A stretch of DNA of 5,626 nucleotides, taken from positions 1 to 5,626 of the forward strand of contig CAVODE010000100.1 of NCBI GenBank assembly GCA_963694535.1, read 5' to 3'. This stretch comes from UBA2979 sp963694535. GTDB lineage: Bacteria > Chloroflexota > Dehalococcoidia > UBA2979. The notes under the pieces were generated by a model. That model searched no databases. It saw nothing but the letters and a program-made list of their open reading frames with translations, and was not told the DNA's origin. Both the position numbers and the translations under genes were made by a program. This document shows, piece by piece, positions 5,396 through 5,626 of this stretch (positions are counted from its first letter, which is position 1; the number at the start of each line of letters is the position of its first letter).

Positions 5396-5626
5396 CTACA
5401 ACGGCGGATAAAAATCCCCTCGCCGCAGTTCAATGCCCGACCCTTCTAATTCTTCCTCGAACAAATCTAGACTTTCTGCCACCGAAATACCACCGGGCAA
5501 GGCCGTGCCTTCGTAAGCAGGATTCAGTGCACGCCGAGCGTAGTCCTGATCGTAGTGATAGAGATAAACCACATCCGGCTCGAGAATTCGCGTGCATTCT
5601 GCCGATGCGGCCGGGGTCATTCGGCC
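5396..5626 (-). CDS. C-terminal part of a probable metallo-beta-lactamase-fold hydrolase (cut by window edge)
   Basis: The frame is open from the right edge to TAG 5398-5396 and gives 76 residues; the true start lies outside, so the first ATG (5620-5618) is probably internal. MTPAASAECTRILEPDVVYLYHYDQ fits the last conserved block of UlaG-like metallo-beta-lactamase-fold hydrolases, where a helix with an M.P.EAA...L.P pattern leads into a strand carrying P-HY; the histidine of YHY is the likely metal ligand. The tail VAESLDLFEEELEGSGIELR ends with GDFYPPL. If right, the enzyme is a zinc or iron hydrolase, possibly exported; the missing N-terminus with the HxHxDH motif would decide. Base composition is more GC-rich than the neighbouring spacers, as expected for coding DNA. 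The gene converges on the leucine-rich-repeat gene. Confidence 0.6.
   Translation of the reverse strand, partial: GRMTPAASAECTRILEPDVVYLYHYDQDYARRALNPAYEGTALPGGISVAESLDLFEEELEGSGIELRRGDFYPPL

Overview
The window looks like chromosomal DNA of a Gammaproteobacterium, possibly marine. This is inferred from protein style (RluA-type pseudouridine synthase, MsrB/MsrA pair, exported proteins with Sec signals), moderate GC content and Shine-Dalgarno use; no rRNA or other taxonomic marker is present. Five gene units alternate in strand, and two of them run off the window edges.

Left edge (1-511, minus): the N-terminal 170 residues of an exported endonuclease/exonuclease/phosphatase (EEP) family protein. 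It diverges across a 406-bp spacer from an msrB-msrA operon (918-1864, plus), the core of the window. These two enzymes repair methionine-R- and methionine-S-sulfoxide, and their genes are only 2 nt apart. The spacer holds a candidate promoter for each direction, two overlapping mutually exclusive hairpins at the predicted 5' end of the msr transcript, and a 27-codon ORF (779-862) that encodes an almost perfect Sec signal peptide and then stops. Skipping one base joins this signal peptide to the msrB frame, so msrB may once have encoded (or may still encode, if the extra base is a sequencing error) an exported enzyme. Directly after msrA lies a decayed second MsrA-like gene of a different subfamily (GCHWCTE active site, 1931-2257), without a proper start and without a recognisable C-terminal part.

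Middle (2258-3952): about 300 bp without a gene, containing a cluster of dyads before a strong ribosome-binding site that leads only into a 9-codon ORF. Then an RluA-family RNA pseudouridine synthase on the minus strand (2586-3482), whose stop codon lies within a perfect 10-bp inverted repeat, and a 470-bp spacer with no recognisable gene.

Right (3953-5626): an exported leucine-rich-repeat protein (428 aa) built of exactly twelve 22-residue units of the internalin/SDS22 type, flanked by putative disulfide-paired caps. It converges on the C-terminal 76 residues of a probable metallo-beta-lactamase-fold hydrolase (minus strand, entering from the right edge). Between them is a 127-bp element with 29-nt imperfect terminal inverted repeats, resembling a non-autonomous MITE/REP-type mobile element.

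Apart from the msr pair, the genes show no obvious common pathway. No complete novel multi-gene system is evident. The points most worth checking are the possible exported/frameshifted MsrB, the decayed third Msr gene, and the inverted-repeat element.
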